From the NCBI GenBank assembly GCA_009801085.1, contig VNWV01000005.1, positions 930,001 through 994,000 on the forward strand: a stretch of DNA of 64,000 nt, read 5' to 3'. Shown here in pieces: positions 11,276 to 23,376 of this stretch (position 1 is its first letter; each line of letters opens with the position of its first letter). The notes beneath the pieces are model-generated. The model had not been told where the DNA came from and did no database searches. It saw only the letters and a program-made list of their open reading frames with translations. The translations under genes and the position numbers were made by a program. The stretch is from Lasiodiplodia sp. COLG20. Lineage: Eukaryota; Ascomycota; Dothideomycetes; Botryosphaeriales; Botryosphaeriaceae.

Positions 11276-14077
11276 ATGGACACTCACGGGTACGTCGCCA
11301 TGGAACCGGATGCTGGACTCCCTCTCCCATCGGCGTCAGTTGTCAATGCTCTCTATTAGTTTTTGCTCTCCCCATTCCCGTGCAATCGCTGACCACATGC
11401 CACAGTCGTGACGAGCGCCCTGCCACCGACTCTTATCGTCGCAGATCGCCTGGTACGTGCACCCGGCATCTAGCTCTTGAACTCTTCGCTCATTCTGCTT
11501 CGTACAGGTGCCTCAGAAAGACGCGGACGCCCAGCCCGTGAACGCTCTCGCTCTCCGAAGGTTATCGACCGTTACCAGCCCGATCGCTCAGGCAGAGATG
11601 ATTACTACCGTGGCCGCGATGATGTACACCGCCGACGCTCGTCGCCTCCGCCCGTGCAACCGGGAATCGATCGATACGTCCCTGGCCAAGACCCTACTCC
11701 AATTCTCATGACCAACCCTCTGCCGAATCCCTTGACACTCGACTACCAGGTCGGCTTCAACTGGTTCGCCGAATGGTGGAGGATGGAGCAGCTCGTGAAG
11801 GAAGAAAAAGAGCGTCAGGCCAACGGTGGCCGTCGCCCCGAGCGTCTCAAGGGTGAACGTGAGGCCCGGGAAGAGCGTGGCCAAGAGCGCGAGAAAATAC
11901 AGGCAGCATACGACGCCTACAAGGAGAAGCTTCAGGTGCAGATGGCTCGGACCTTCGTTCAACAACACAAGGGTGAAGAATGGTTCAAAGAACGCTACGA
12001 CCCCGAGGCGAGAGACATCTTCCGCCAACATCTCAGCGAGTTCCGCCGTGACATCTACAACCAGTGGGAACAAGATTTGGAATCCGGTCTTTTTGACGAG
12101 TTTACCCTGGAAGGCATCTACAAGAGCGAAAGCAACGGCGCAGGTGGCGTCGTAGAAAAAGAGGAGGGAGAAACTACCGCAGCGAACGAAGTGCTGGGCG
12201 TCGGAGATCTCCTCCCTTCCAAGGGCGGAGATCTACGAGACGAGGCTGCTCTTCAGCCTACGCTCCTCATCAAGACTATCGCTCCGACTGTGAGCAGGGT
12301 GAAGATGGAGGCTTTCTGCAAGGAGCACCTCGGTGAAGGTGAGGGCGGCTTCAAATGGCTTAGTCTAAGTGACCCAAATCCGCTCAAGAAGTGCCACCGT
12401 ATCGGCTGGGTCATCCTCAACCCTGGTGCGGAACAAGCGCCAAAAGATGAGCGTGGTGATGGGCGTGAGGAGGAAGGCGAAGACGTCGACATGGCACGGT
12501 CCGAGACTGATGCACCAAGTGTTTCAACTGCTGAGAAGGCGCTTGCCGAGATCAACGGAAAGACAATTCAGGATGAGGTTCGCGGCGACTTCACGTGTCA
12601 CGTCGGAATTCACGAACCTCCTGCTGCACCGCGGAAGAAAGCGTTGTGGGATCTCTTTTCTGCTCCTGAACGCATTGAGCGCGATCTTCAACTTGCCATG
12701 CGCCTGGTGTCTAAGCTGGACGAGGAGCTGGGTTCTGAGAACAACAGCTTGAGTAAGATCGAGGAGAGGGTTGAGATGCTCTTGAGCCAAGGCGCTCTGC
12801 AACCCCCGGTTACCGCACCCAGTGGAAAGAAGGAAAAGAAGGAAGAAGATGAGGAGATCGAGGAGGGAGAGGATGTCAACATGGATGATGAGGAAGAAGG
12901 AGCGTACGACGAGGAAGTTGATGACGAGGAGCTGCTTGTCAAGAAAAAGAAGCTTGATCTCCTGGTGGAATACCTCCGTCGTGTTTTCAGTTTCTGCTTC
13001 TTCTGCGTCTTTGAGAGTGATTCAGTACATGAGCTCACTCGCAAGTGTCCCGGTGGACACCTGCGCCGCCCCCGGTCTAGCCTCACCACTGCTGCCAAGA
13101 CGGTCGCTAAGGCCAGTGCCGCGGGCCAGGCATTCCCGCTTAAGAAGCAGGAGTCGGCCACGGAGGAAGAATCAGCAGGATCACCGAGTCAGGAGAAGAA
13201 GACGTTCAAGACTAGCGGCAAGAACCAACAGCAGCTTCAGAGAGCGTTCAACTGGGTTAAGACGTATGAGGACAAGCTTCTGCAAATCCTCGAACCCGAG
13301 AACGTGGATCTAAAGAAACTAGGCGGTAAGCCGGTGGAAGAGGCGATGGAAGACGAACTCATCAAGTACGTCAAGCAGGAGGACGAGGCCAAGTTCCGCT
13401 GCAAGGTCCCCGAGTGCACAAAGCTCTTCAAGGGCCAGCCGTTCTGGAGAAAGCACGTGGAAAAGAGACATCCCGAATTCTACGAAAAAGTGCAGTCTGA
13501 GGTTAGTCCGCCCTAGCGCTGAAACAGGGATGCCCTGCCGCTAACGAAATGATAGGTCGAAATGGTCAACCGCTATGTGCTGGACCCTGCGCACATTGCC
13601 CCCTCTCGCAGCGATGCAAACAGCAACGGACACTTCCCTCTGCACAACAACGTGCCGACGGGGACGCCTCGCGGGTTCAACTTGGCGAGCATGCCGTTTG
13701 GCTTCCCTGGCATGGCGCCGAACCAAGCAGCATTCTCGGCGTTGTTTGGACAACAGGGCATGGCCAATGGCTACGGAGCATTTGGCGACGACGACCGGCA
13801 CGCGGCCGGCCCGATGCGGCGGGGAAACGCGGGGTCTCGGTACGGCAGTCGGCCAGCGGGCCCGTACGATCGACAGCAGAAGGACGCGCGCAACATGCGG
13901 TGGAACGGTGGATCTGGCCGGCTGACGCCGCCGCGAGGCAACGGACGGGCTGGGGCAGGGACTCGGTATACCGATGGAGGAGCGGTAGGCCCGCGCGAGG
14001 CGGTGCAGGGAAGGAGCCTCAAGAGCTATGAGGATTTGGATGCAGCAGGTGGCAGCGTCGGCGAGCTCAACTACTAG
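11276..14077 (+). CDS. ars2: ARS2/SERRATE-type RNA processing factor
   Basis: An 858-residue protein with four exons: 11276-11289, 11406-11452, 11508-13501 and 13556-14077. The tiny first two exons give an Arg/Ser-rich start (RERSRSPK), followed by the SERRATE/Ars2 N-terminal domain (PNPLTLDYQVGFNWFAEWW). Acidic linkers follow, then the conserved core block with LDLLVEYLRRVFSFCFFCVF. Next is a C2H2-like zinc finger (Cys-x4-Cys ... His-x4-His, about residues 650-672) and a Gly/Arg-rich tail ending near YEDLDAAG. In eukaryotes ARS2 links the nuclear cap-binding complex to RNA maturation and decay. The C-terminal exon was joined because SE and VEMVNRYVLDP continue the finger region in phase. The fungal role is inferred from family. 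Confidence 0.92.
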
Positions 14078-14874
14078 GGGCTTGGCGCTCGGTTCGAGGC
14101 TTGCGGACCTAGAGGCGTCAGGCACTCGGGGCGGCGATTTCGGGCGTCAGCGGCGACACGGTTCATTATTCAGTGGATTTGACTAGTTCTCACTTAGGTT
14201 ATCGGTGGGCAAAAGGGAGGCCGGCTCTGGTAGCATAATGCGAATGCAAATTTGAGTAGCAAGAGGTGCCTGCTGGTCGTGCCAAGCTTTGCGGTTGTGG
14301 GGATCGCCGCTTGGGCTTGAGCAGGTGGACTGTGGCTCGGCGCTGACGTCCCGCTGCGCGTGACGACCAAGCCCTGGTTGTTGAACGCGCCAGGACTGCG
14401 TCGCGACGCTGCCAACGAACCTGGGCAGCCTGGGCCTAGGAGCGGGTGGGCAAAAGCGGCTTGGAGCTTGCGTACTCAATTAGTAGGCCACACAGCCTCA
14501 GGCTGCACGCCCAGCCGCAGGGGCGCTCGGGCTCTGTGCCGGTGACCCGCGTCATCGCAAACACCCGCCCAGACCTGCTCCTGCTCTCTCTCGCAGTCCG
14601 CGGACCGCTCATTCCTCTCCACCTCGCCCTCTCTTCGCGCCCTTGTCCCCTCCCCGACAGCGCCTCTGGCCGCCGACCCGTGCTGACTCGTCGCGCCCGC
14701 TCGTTCGCGCTGCACTCTTTGTTGTTGTCCGCAGCAGCCTCCGACCCACAGATCGCTGCGTTGCCCTTGAGCCTACGACACGAGCCGCAGCCGTAGTCCC
14801 TGCGGCAGGGCTGTTCTTAAAATATCAGGAAGCCCGCCGTTCCCACCCTCCATTCTGCTTCCTGCTATCCCACT
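14078..14874. other. Intergenic region, ARS2 to PX gene
   Basis: About 800 bases. The right half (from about 14560) is a CT-rich promoter and leader for the PX-domain gene. No supported coding or RNA gene is visible. Confidence 0.45.
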
Positions 14875-17800
14875 ATGGTTGAACAGACATCGCCTGCGAA
14901 CCCCGCCAACGGGCCCCCAAGGATTGAGGCCAGCTCCCCCGCTGACGAATTCCCCAAACCCGTTCGTGCCGACACGGTCGACACCACCAACGATGAGTTC
15001 TTCGAGGCGCCAGAGGAGCAGGAGGAATCTCCTCAAATGGAGCGCCTTGCGCTTGCGAGGTCGGGTGCATCCTACATGTCCAAGCTATCGATCAATTCGG
15101 TGCCCCCTCCTGGGTCAATCCTCACCGGCAAGCAAGAGCATTGTAAGCGCCCGCACTGTGCAATGTCGCGCCGTTGTGCTAACTTCGCTGCAGATCTGAA
15201 ACGCGAGCTTATTTCCCAACAAACTAAATTCGAGATCACTGAGCTGTCGTCGCCAACCGCCCTCCAAAGATTCGGCGCCCCCTTCAGATCTGACGCCGGC
15301 GAGGTCTCTCCCCGAGACTCGGAGCTTCCGCTACTACGATACATATTCGTGCACCATGTTCGCAATTTCCCCTTCCTTGACCAGGCCAGGGAGAAGGAGT
15401 TCTGGCAGGACAAGTTACAAGTGGTTAGTTTGGAGAATCCATGTCGGCGCTCGTCGAGGCTGACGTCAATGCGCAGTTTCTTGAGTCTTTTGCGAACAAG
15501 CACATTTCTGGTTCTGAGGATCGGCTGGAGGAGACCAAGCGTAGGAAGCTTGCCGTGAAGGCTGAGAAGCTTGTGGAGCTCATGATGGTCTCGGGCATAC
15601 CCACTGCGTCTGGTTATGAGGAGAGAATACGCTTCTCCGAAATGGAGGTAGTGGACAGAGGTGCAAACGAAAACGGACTGGTGGTCAACAAGCCCCAAGG
15701 TCATCCCATCAATGGTTGGGATGTCAATGTTGCAGGAGTGCGCACCATTTCCGTCAAGCGGCACGTTCGCTACCATACTCATGCCGTAAGTGCAACTCGC
15801 ATTTCTGGCCAAATTACGCGTTGCTGACGATTCATTCCAGGAATACATCTTGCGCGTCCAACGGCATGACCAACCCGAGATCTACGTGGGGCGGAAATGG
15901 TCCGATTTTGTTGATCTTCACAAGAGAATCAGGCTCGAGCTCCCAGGCAAGGTTCTTCCTCCGCTTCCTAGACGAAACAAGAAGAATTCATACCTCAGCG
16001 CCGGCGCCGACGACGATGAGGATTCAGATTCACTCTCTTCCGTGTCTACCCAAGATGTCCAAAATTACGGCGGTGATAGTGCATCAGACAATGGGAGCGG
16101 AGGAGGCGGCGGACTGCGCAGCTACCTTCCTCTACCGGGAAGTGGCCACAGACGCAACGCCTCCAAATCGTCTCTTTCAAGTTCACCTTCGCGTAGAGCC
16201 TCGGGCGAAGGCTTCGGTCTCCAGCAGCGTCACGTCCTTTACAGAGAGGAGCAGCGTGTGTCGCTCAGAGCATTCCTTCGCACCTTCCTAAAGAACGAAA
16301 CGATTGCCAACTCGAATTCTATGTCCGAATTCCTTACCGGAAATGTCGTCTCATTGAACGAGGAAGAGATGGACGACATTGAGCGGCGCAAAGAGATGGA
16401 CGAAAAGCGTATAGAGGAGCAGAGGAAGTTCTACGAAATCGCTCGTCAGAGGGCTGCAGAGCTCGACGTTCATATGGAGAAGTTCAGGAGGGAGATTGTC
16501 GAAGCAAGTAGGTATACCGACTCATTTCGGTCGTCCATTCACGCTAACAGTCGGCTGTAGACGGCTTGTCGCATCTGTTCCAAGAGATTCGCGTGAAGAA
16601 CAAAATCGCAGACCTCAAGCCTGAGTACCAGAAATTCGCCGAGTGGTGCAGGATAGAGTACGTACTGTGTTCTTCTCCGCAGGTATTCCGTTACTAACAA
16701 CGTTTAGGGTGGCTGCTACAATCTACCATCTTTTCCTCGCCGAGGACAATTCCCCTGACTTGTTTGCTCAACTTAGGAGAATCCACTCAATGGTCCCTTA
16801 TACCGTCATGAAGAATGTCATTCGCATCGCCAATCCCGCTGCTGTTATGAGCGGAGTGTTAGATCTATTCTTAGCACAACCATTCGGATCCCGGTCACTT
16901 CTGCAGCGCATCTTTGGCATGGCAATTAACGATGGAATCAACGCTGTGCAAAAGACGATTGATACCTTGAGTTCCTCTAAGATCAAAGACCCAGTCCTTT
17001 GCGACAAGATCAAGGCCTATACGGACTCTGATGAAGCGGTCAAGGGCATCATTCGCCAACAGGCAGAGTCCGAGCAGGTTGACATACTCGTGGCCGTTCT
17101 TCGATCGGATTTCTTCGAACCGGAGCTTTCTGAGGAACAAATTGGCACCGTGTTCAACGCATACGTGGCTTGGAACAATGCGGTAGAAAATGTAAGAGCC
17201 CACGCCCTAAACTAGGAAAAGGAAACCATGCAGGATGACAGAAGATGGCTGACTTTATTATTTAGGTTGACGCGGAAATGCGCTCAGGAGCGGAGCTTTT
17301 CGCACATCTCAAACAGCTCTTGAAGCTCAGTCTGCGACAGAGAGACAAGAAGATGATGCTTGAGATCATCGAAGAGGTAGATTCTTACCGAATGAGGCGT
17401 ACTTAATGTGATGCTAACAGCGTGATAGCCAACTACCCTACAACTGTTCCGTGATCTGTTCACTATCTTCTACGAACCTCTTGTTCGGGTGTACAAGTCT
17501 GCGAATGTCTACAACAGTATCACGGATTTCGCTGTCTTCGTGGATGACATCATCCGCACAGTTGAAGCAGCCCAGCGCGCTGACATCTCCGCCGATCCCA
17601 ACCAAACTGTGCAAGCATTCATCGACCTTTGCGCTAGACATGAAGATAACCTCTACAAGTTCATTCACGAGGTCCATATCCACGACAATGGGCTATTCGA
17701 CCAGCTCATGGGCTGGATCGAAGGCATTCTAGAGTTCCTGAGAAAGGGTCCCCCTGGAGGCGGAAAACTCGACATGAATGGGTTGTTCAAACTTGGTCTG

Positions 17801-18302
17801 GATTCAGGGATGATCGACCAGCGAACGGCTGTTCGAGAGATCAATTCTTTGATCAAGTGGCAGACAGCTCGCAAGAAGTGGCATTCGGACAAGACGAGGC
17901 AAAAGATGGCTCAAGGAGGTGACGATGGCGGAGAGATGGTCGGCATGGGCATTGGAGGATTCACGAGCAGCGATTTCGGTCTCCATGCCGTAAGTACCCG
18001 CAACCTTGGTCACGCGGCCAATGAAATTCGGGAAGCAAGCGAACCTGATTCGGCTAACGCTGTAATTTCGATTATAGGACGACCTTGTGGATCTCAATAT
18101 CGAGGACGATGACGACGATCCGGATTCAATCGAAGAATCCGACGACGACTCGGATCCGATCGTTGCCGAGCGCAATCGCCGACGCAGGAAGAGAGACCAG
18201 CTGAAGAGCACCGCTGGCGAACCACAAAAGCCGCCAATCACCGAGCTCAGGAAGCTCCATCCGACGTTCCTCAGCATGCTTCGAGACGTTCTTGCAGCCT
18301 GA
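14875..18302 (+). CDS. PX-domain lipid-binding protein (Lec1/YPR097W-like)
   Basis: A 983-residue protein with nine exons: 14875-15142, 15194-15423, 15477-15785, 15841-16507, 16561-16657, 16708-17191, 17266-17376, 17429-17989 and 18078-18302. Every junction agrees in phase. The N-terminal third (YLKRELISQQTKFEI onwards) is the PX-associated B-type domain. The PX domain spans roughly residues 250-400, with the phosphoinositide-pocket region KWSDFVDLHKRI and the Pro-rich PPLPRR loop, interrupted by an Asp/Ser/Gly insertion. A long helical DUF3818-type region fills the C-terminal half, ending in a very acidic stretch and a basic tail. Yeast Lec1 affects ergosterol and lipid-droplet/cortex lipid distribution. 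The same membrane-lipid role is likely but inferred. Confidence 0.9.
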
Positions 18303-18697
18303 GTTGGCTTTTCTTCTGTTTCACTTCGGAACTTGGGTCACTGGGGGATCGGGGGATCAAAAGACATTCGGTAATAATTTTTGGGAGGCGTTTAGTCCAG
18401 ATTAGTAGCAATCTGGAGAACAGTGTTTGGATGGGTGTAAAGCCTGAGGCAGGATTGTACCTGCGCTGAAGCTGGGCAAAGATATCGAGGCAACCGATCC
18501 AGTGGCCTTCCGGGAGTTTGCCAGGAAGCTAATGCATATGACTGATTGTTGAGAACATAAATTAGAGATACATAGCAGCGCCTTTGCGCCTTTGATGCTC
18601 CACTGTGCGGTCGCTGACTTTCTAGTGATGTACACATATGTAGACATAAACGTCCGATATACCCAATTGCGCCGCATACACTCCGCGCTTTTTTTTT
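18303..18697. other. Convergent 3' intergenic region
   Basis: About 395 bases between two genes that end facing each other (the PX gene stop and the mL54 stop). It holds only their presumed 3' untranslated regions. A T-run at 18690-18699 lies directly beside the mL54 stop. No terminator hairpin is expected or seen. Confidence 0.5.
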
Positions 18698-19427
18698 TTA
18701 ACCCATGGCCTTGAGGAAGTTGGCCTCCTTGATGGCCTTTCTCCTCTGCTCCCGCATGGCCTTGGTGAGGTCTTCTCTCGCCTTGTCCGCCTCCAGGCTG
18801 CCCTTGGCGGTGCCGTCTCCTGCGGGCAAGTCGATGCTCTGCTCGTAGACGGGGATCTTTGGTGCTAGCAGGTCGGGGTTCAACATGGCTTGCTTGCGGA
18901 GGCGCTTCGCGGCTAGACGGCGCTGCTTCTTGGATTTCGCTGTTTTGAAGAAGGGTTGTAATCAGCAAGCCGAACAAATAAAAAAAATAAAAGTGATAAA
19001 GTTGAAACTCACAGAACAAGTCACCCTCGTCGGCGTCTTCGCTCTTGCCCTCGCGCTGCAACGTCGTCCACAGCCACGCCGGGTATTCCGAATCCTCCAT
19101 GGCGACCGGGTCGGTCTTGTTCTTGAGGAAGTTCAGGCCCTTGAGCGGCGTGCCGGCCGGCACGGAGCTCTGCACCAGGACGGGCGCGGAGGAAGGCTTG
19201 CCGGGCTTCGCGACGCCGGCGGCGTCGGGAGAAGGCGTCAATGGGGTGCTCAGCGGCTGCGCGGCCGAGGTCGACGTCGCGGGCGGCGCGGGCGAGGCGG
19301 ACCGCGCGGCGTCGGTGCTGGGCGCTTTTGCGTATGCGGCGCGCGTGGTGGTGAAGGCGCGATTGGCGGCGGCGGCGGAGCGGAGGCCCCGCGAGCCGGT
19401 GCGGAGGAGGCAGCGCGGGCAGATCAT
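18698..19427 (-). CDS. Mitochondrial large ribosomal subunit protein mL54
   Basis: A 218-residue protein from two exons (19427-19013 and 18939-18698) separated by a 73-nt intron. The chosen start, MICPRCLLRTGSRGLRSA, gives an Arg/Ser/Ala-rich mitochondrial presequence. An in-frame ATG at 19496 would only add 23 residues ahead of it. The middle is Ala/Pro/Ser-rich. The conserved signature follows: GLNFLKNKTDP, then EYPAWLWTTL, then across the intron a basic helix (SKSKKQRRLAAKRLRKQAM) and a Lys/Arg-rich C-terminus. This matches the mL54 family (yeast Mrpl37), a component of the mitochondrial large ribosomal subunit. Function is by family recognition. Confidence 0.88.
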
Positions 19428-22400
19428 GGTTGGGGCGGGCTTCGGGGCGGAAGAGGGTTGTTGGATGCAATGCAATGCCTTCGACAAAGCTCCCAATGGG
19501 CCTCGAGGATCTCCGTCGGAGAGTGGTTAGGTCACCCGCAATCGCAACTTTCTGTCGGCGAATATTTGTTCCGCGAGGGTTGCTCCAGATCCCCGTCCCT
19601 GTCCGGTTCACGCAGGCTGGCCGGAACCAACCTGAGACTGCTTACTCATTTCCCCGCAGGATGATGGCAGGTGTAATCACGGCATGCGTTGACGCGGTCT
19701 TACCCCAACAGACGGCATTTTGATGATTGGCTGGATGCCGGAAAAGCAGACCAGAAAATGCTTGGAAAGCCACGGCCCGTTTCGTAACCACGCCCGCCTT
19801 ACAACCTCCCGAAGGTCGCACGACAGCACCGGTAGATAGTGCTATCACTATCATGTGACTGCGAGCCAAATTCAAACACAATTTACGTCGGGCAGGCTGG
19901 TTAGAGTTACATTGACGGGGGCTGTGTCGTTGGGCGGCGGCGCGTGTCACCTGCACGTCATGGAAGCTGCTGCTCCGATGCAACACTTGGACGACGTGGG
20001 AAGGCGTGCGTACGTGTAATGCTGGGCTGGATTGTTTGTTTGAGAGCGGCCCAGGGGCGTGAGACGGCGCAGCGGGTTTGCCCGCGCGGGCTAGGCTGGT
20101 GGTCCGGATATACGGAGCAGCGTCCAGCATGTGCTGACCTCATTCATCCGGATCAACGTGTGCCACAGATTCACCCGTGAGAACGAGGCGTGGCCGGCTT
20201 CTAGAAAGGCGGCCGCGTGAGGGGTAGCAGATCCCGGTGGGTGGAGCAGCGCGGGACTTTTTTGTCGTGGGGACGACAGATGAGGAGTTCCATTAACTTC
20301 ACGCCGCCATCCGCCGTGTCCGCGGCCCGCCATCTACGTAGATGCGCGTTCGCCCGGCGGCCGTCTCGCTTGCGCTTGCGTGGCTGACGGCGCTGCTCCC
20401 GGCTGCCCTCGCACCCTCGACGTAACCTGAGCTATTAATGCCCTGCCCACGCCGGCGGTGACGACCGATCGCCGGGCATGCAGCCAGACTCCAGAGGCTA
20501 CTTAAGCGACTTCCGAGCGATCCTTCTCGCGCGCTGACTTTATCCATACCGCACGCATGAAGGGCAGGTGTGGTCAGACCATCCTGAGACGGCGGCGGGA
20601 GCGGGCAGCCAGCTTTTGAGGTGCTCCCGGCCTCCTGTTCGAGGTGCCACCAGGGAGTGCATGCCAATGCGCCCAGCGGGCCGTCAGCACGCAGCGCTCG
20701 CTCACGCAGCCTTCACCAGGCCGGCTCGCTTAGCATTGCAGCATCGAGGATAGGGAGTCAATGGAGCGCACGACAGATCTCGTCTTCGGCCGGCTGGACT
20801 TGGTTGCAATATTAGGCAAACCGACCTCGCACCAGGCACCCAGCGCGTCGCGAGCGCCGGTCACATGACGTGCCGGCTACCAGGGTTTCATTGCGTAGCA
20901 GTCGGTGCAGGCGCCGGCCGGTACCATGGCACAGCGGGCGGAAGCGCCGTGACGACGGTTGCGCTGGCGCTGCTGTCGTGCATTGGGCTTGTCGGACATG
21001 TTCCTTGAATGCGGGCGTGGTGAAATCCTCGCCGCGGCCGGGCGCTTCCCAGGGCTGGCGATCGGCGTGGCAGGGCTGGGGACGAGGCGCCGGCAAGCAG
21101 CAGCAGCCCAGCAGCAGCAGCAGCAGCAGCATCAGCAGCCTGGCGAAGCAGAAGCGGCGCATCGAGCCGCGGGCGCTACGGCTCAGCGCGACTGAAACGC
21201 GGGCTGGGCGGGGGAGACGGCCAATTGGGGGGCGATGGCGTGGAGGCGCGCTCGTGGTTCGCATGCGCTGGACGACGGCTGTGTGACGTTCGCGAAAACG
21301 GGCGACAGCGGCTTCCCGCCAACGTGCAATCTCGCGCAGGACCCGCGAAGCCGCCGTCGAGCGCGCGCTGTTCCTGCAGCGAACCCACCGGTGGCAAGCG
21401 TGGGCAGCGCAGCGCTCGCCGCTGACGACTGCTAGCAAGAGGCGGCGGGCAGCGGGCGGGCAGGCTGGGAACGAGCAGAGCTTGAACCGGCGCGGCGCAA
21501 CAGCGACACGTCAGTAGCGCACACCGACGGGTGCGCCGCGGCAAGGCTGGACGATCGCGCGCGGCGAGCAGCGGCGAGGGCAGCAGCTTCGCGGCTTGCG
21601 AGTCTCGCAGCACGAGCTCGCGCAGGCGGGCGCCAGAAGGCAGCGCGTTTGGGCGGGCATCCCGAAGCGCTGGCTCAGTGCTGACGATGCCGGCGGGCAG
21701 CGCGCTGCTCGGAACTGATGAGGGCCCAAGCAGCGCGGCCCCGGCGTCTGCCGCCTGGCGCAGTTTTTGTGTCAGCTCCACAAGTGAAAAGGCTCGCTCG
21801 CCGCCTCTTCCTTTTCATTCGTTCATTCGCCCGCGCTTCACCAATCGGCCTCGCAGTCCTATTTATCGCTGTTCCATCAGGCCCGGCCCAGCTGCTGCGA
21901 AGCAGTGCTCGTCCGCTGGCCTACCACGCGCCTGAGCCACACACTACTCGCGCACCGCCTACCACGGGAGCCTGAGCTACGCGTGCACGCGTCGCCGACG
22001 AGCTGCCCGCCCACGAGCCCGCCGCCTCACCACCATCAAATCTCGTGACCCGACGTCGCCGTCCCCGACAGCTTGGTAGGTTGCGTCTTGGTTTTCTCGC
22101 TCTCTCCACTCGCTGCGCCTATCATCCGCCCCAAGCACCCCGGCCTGCGCAGCCAGCACCCGCCCCAGTCTCGCACCTCCCCCCATCCCGCCGCACCGAC
22201 GCCGTCGACGAGCACTGCGCTGCGCTGCACTGCACTGCTCCGCGCAGCTGTGTGCGCTGCGCCGCGGCCCGCGCTGGTCCTGTCGCCGTCTGCTGCCTGC
22301 CACCGGCTGGCGCGCCGCCGGGGCCTCGGCTGCCTCGCTTCCGCGGCACTGCTCTGCGCTGTTGACGGCCGCGACGCGCGCGACCTCGTCCTCGTCGCCC

Positions 22401-23376
22401 TCGCTCCAGACACCACCAGCCACGGCTGCTGCGCGCGCGCGTGTAAGCCGGCAACGTCACCTGGCAGCGGCGCGGTCCAAAAATTGCCTGCGACAGCCGA
22501 CGTGGATCGCCCGGGTTGAGCTGATTAGCACGGTACGGTTATGCTGCATGCATTGCCAACGCATCACCTCCAATCGACCTCCGGCCAGCGCACGCCCACC
22601 TCGCATCCTCCCCCAATTGATCTCCCGCAATCTGCGTCGCGCGTCGTGCTAACAGAACATCATCGTGCTAGCTACTCGTTTGGCAGAGCTTAATCCCTCT
22701 CCACACGGCACCCGAGCAGTCGACCGTCCTCCCCGGTCCAGAGCGCACCGCCGCAGTTGAGTGCTCTGATCGCGGCTTAGGCCCTGTCGTCAGCTTGGCC
22801 CTGTCCAGCCTGCGCCTGCGCATCCCCCGGGATCCGCCTCATCCTGACCGTGGCCACCCAATTGACAACGCATACCTGCCCGTGACGTGACTCAGGCTTG
22901 CCTGCGCTGCCCTCGACTTCAAGACCGCCCGATATCTAGCGAGCGCCCAACAAGGGACATCGAGGCTCTCTCAAATCCTCTAACTGCGGTCCGCGCGCAA
23001 GACGAAGATCACCGACGCTTTGGCTCCATCACGCCCGCAACAGGTACGTGAACCGCGCTTTTCGCCGTGCCGAGCTTGATTGGGCCGAAGGACCACGCGC
23101 TGACCACTTTCAGCACCATTCCTTCGCCACTAATTGCGCTGCCTCGATCCCCGTCGCGCCATCCCAGCCTCCAGGCACCACTCTCTGCGGAAGGCGCAAT
23201 ACCACGCCCTCCAATCGCCGCGCCGCGCCCGTTGCGCCGCCCGTCACTTGGCCCGGTCACCAGCTCGACGACCCGCAGTACAGGCTAGCGCCGCGTCCGA
23301 GACGCGGTAGACCTCAAGACGCGCGCGTCCGCAAGATTGCCACCCCAGAGCCGTTGAGTTCCTCACGACCGCACTC
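19428..23376. other. Long gene-poor GC- and CT-rich region upstream of hapB
   Basis: Almost 4 kb with no supported gene. Many overlapping frames stay open on both strands because the sequence is GC-rich, but none shows a family motif or a set of consistent splice sites. From about 21,800 to 23,370 the plus strand is pyrimidine-rich and runs into the hapB start, suggesting a long promoter and 5' leader. A possible leader intron, 23044-23113 (GTACGT...TTTCAG), is visible. A short CAG-repeat tract lies at 21098-21138. Non-coding RNA cannot be excluded. Confidence 0.5.
21098..21138. repeat. CAG trinucleotide microsatellite
   Basis: An imperfect run of CAG triplets, about 41 bases, interrupted once by CCAG and once by CAT. 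It is in non-coding sequence as far as I can judge, inside the gene-poor region before hapB. It would be expected to vary in length between strains. Confidence 0.85.

Noticed and set aside
20812..21781. Overlapping GC-rich frames on both strands near the CAG tract
   Set aside because: All six frames are long there because stop codons are rare in such composition; no family motif, no consistent splice pattern.
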